Shown: positions 63,862 through 64,000 of the stretch, one piece after another
Position numbering within the stretch: the stretch's first letter is position 1
Layout of the letters: every line of letters starts with the position of its first letter
Source of the DNA: Ryuthela nishihirai
Taxonomy: Eukaryota; Arthropoda; Arachnida; Araneae; Heptathelidae
Length of the DNA stretch: 64,000 bases
Assembly: GCA_038380435.1 (NCBI GenBank)
Contig: JAWZYU010000019.1
Span: 32,823,801-32,887,800, forward strand
Direction of reading: 5' to 3'
Made by a program: the position numbers and the translations under genes
The notes under the pieces: generated by a model
Database searches by the model: none
What the model was told of the DNA's origin: nothing
Seen by the model: only the letters and a program-made list of their open reading frames with translations

Positions 63862-64000
63862 GGGCGGGTATAATTCAGTCGGCAGCGCACAAGGCTAGTA
63901 ATCTGCAATTCCCAGGTTCGAGTACTTCCCGGGCCAGAGTTGATATCTATACGCCTCACCCTGCCCTCTGTCAGTTGAGAACACCGATGGGTTTCGAAAG
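63862..64000 (+). mobile_element. SINE-A, cut by the window end
   Basis: GGGCGGGTATAATTCAGTCGG head with B box GGTTCGAGTAC; continues to ACACCGATGGGTTTCG at the last base. Confidence 0.88.

Overview
This 64 kb window looks like AT-rich intergenic or intronic DNA from an animal, probably an invertebrate and perhaps an arthropod. That assignment is inference: no host gene in it can be named. It is not prokaryotic. There are no operons, ribosome binding sites or long ORFs. The longest open frame is 146 codons, close to what chance gives in 64 kb of this composition. Most open frames shown by naive translation are repeated readings of one SINE.

The window is dominated by transposable elements. 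SINE-A is a tRNA-headed SINE of about 385 bp that ends in CAACCC. It has roughly 40 full, truncated or nested copies on both strands, many with visible target-site duplications (TSDs). SINE-B is a shorter tRNA-headed SINE of about 190 bp. Its 3' end holds two strong palindromes followed by a TTTATT-type tail, and it has about 20 copies. Other elements are: a TA-flanked palindromic MITE family with TIR CAGTCGCTCAAAAAAGTATC (4 copies) and a GTCACGTGAC centre; a 765-bp TA-flanked snap-back element; a 387-bp TA-inserting element whose empty site is preserved 2.5 kb away; three hAT-like elements with 8-bp TSDs and one hAT-like end; three inactive Tc1-like elements (two with DD36E spacing) plus a Tc1-like 3' fragment; and LINE remnants (two endonuclease-domain fragments, one ORF2 C-terminus).

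Minisatellites are the second theme. At least ten arrays with units of about 28-120 bp lie at 1.9, 5.4, 8.1, 10.6, 26.2, 35-37, 38.1, 40.6, 48.4, 53 and 55-57 kb. Two Tc1-like elements sit inside such arrays. The cleanest array has eight exact 33-bp units at 55291-55554. Because 33 is divisible by 3 it stays open in several frames and looks like a repetitive protein.

Layout. 0-8 kb: SINE copies (one nested), MITE 1, minisatellites. 8-14 kb: 120-bp satellite, SINE-A copies, two hAT-like elements. 14-24 kb: mostly unique AT-rich DNA, SINE-A copies, repeat R1 with a 54-bp hairpin, a hAT end. 24-33 kb: one coding-like 3' exon candidate, SINEs, MITE 2 and a short first-exon-like segment at 32.4 kb (minus). 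33-41 kb: Tc1-like elements, a near-identical 182-bp direct repeat, minisatellites. 41-52 kb: deeply nested SINE/DNA-element/LINE mosaics. 52-58 kb: SINE-A, snap-back element, 33-bp array with a Tc1-like element. 58-64 kb: SINE inside SINE, MITE 4, LINE 3' remnant, unique islands that may be regulatory.

No CRISPR array, rRNA, genuine tRNA gene or complete host gene was found. The unique islands and the three short coding-like segments are the best places to look for host function; all are weakly supported.
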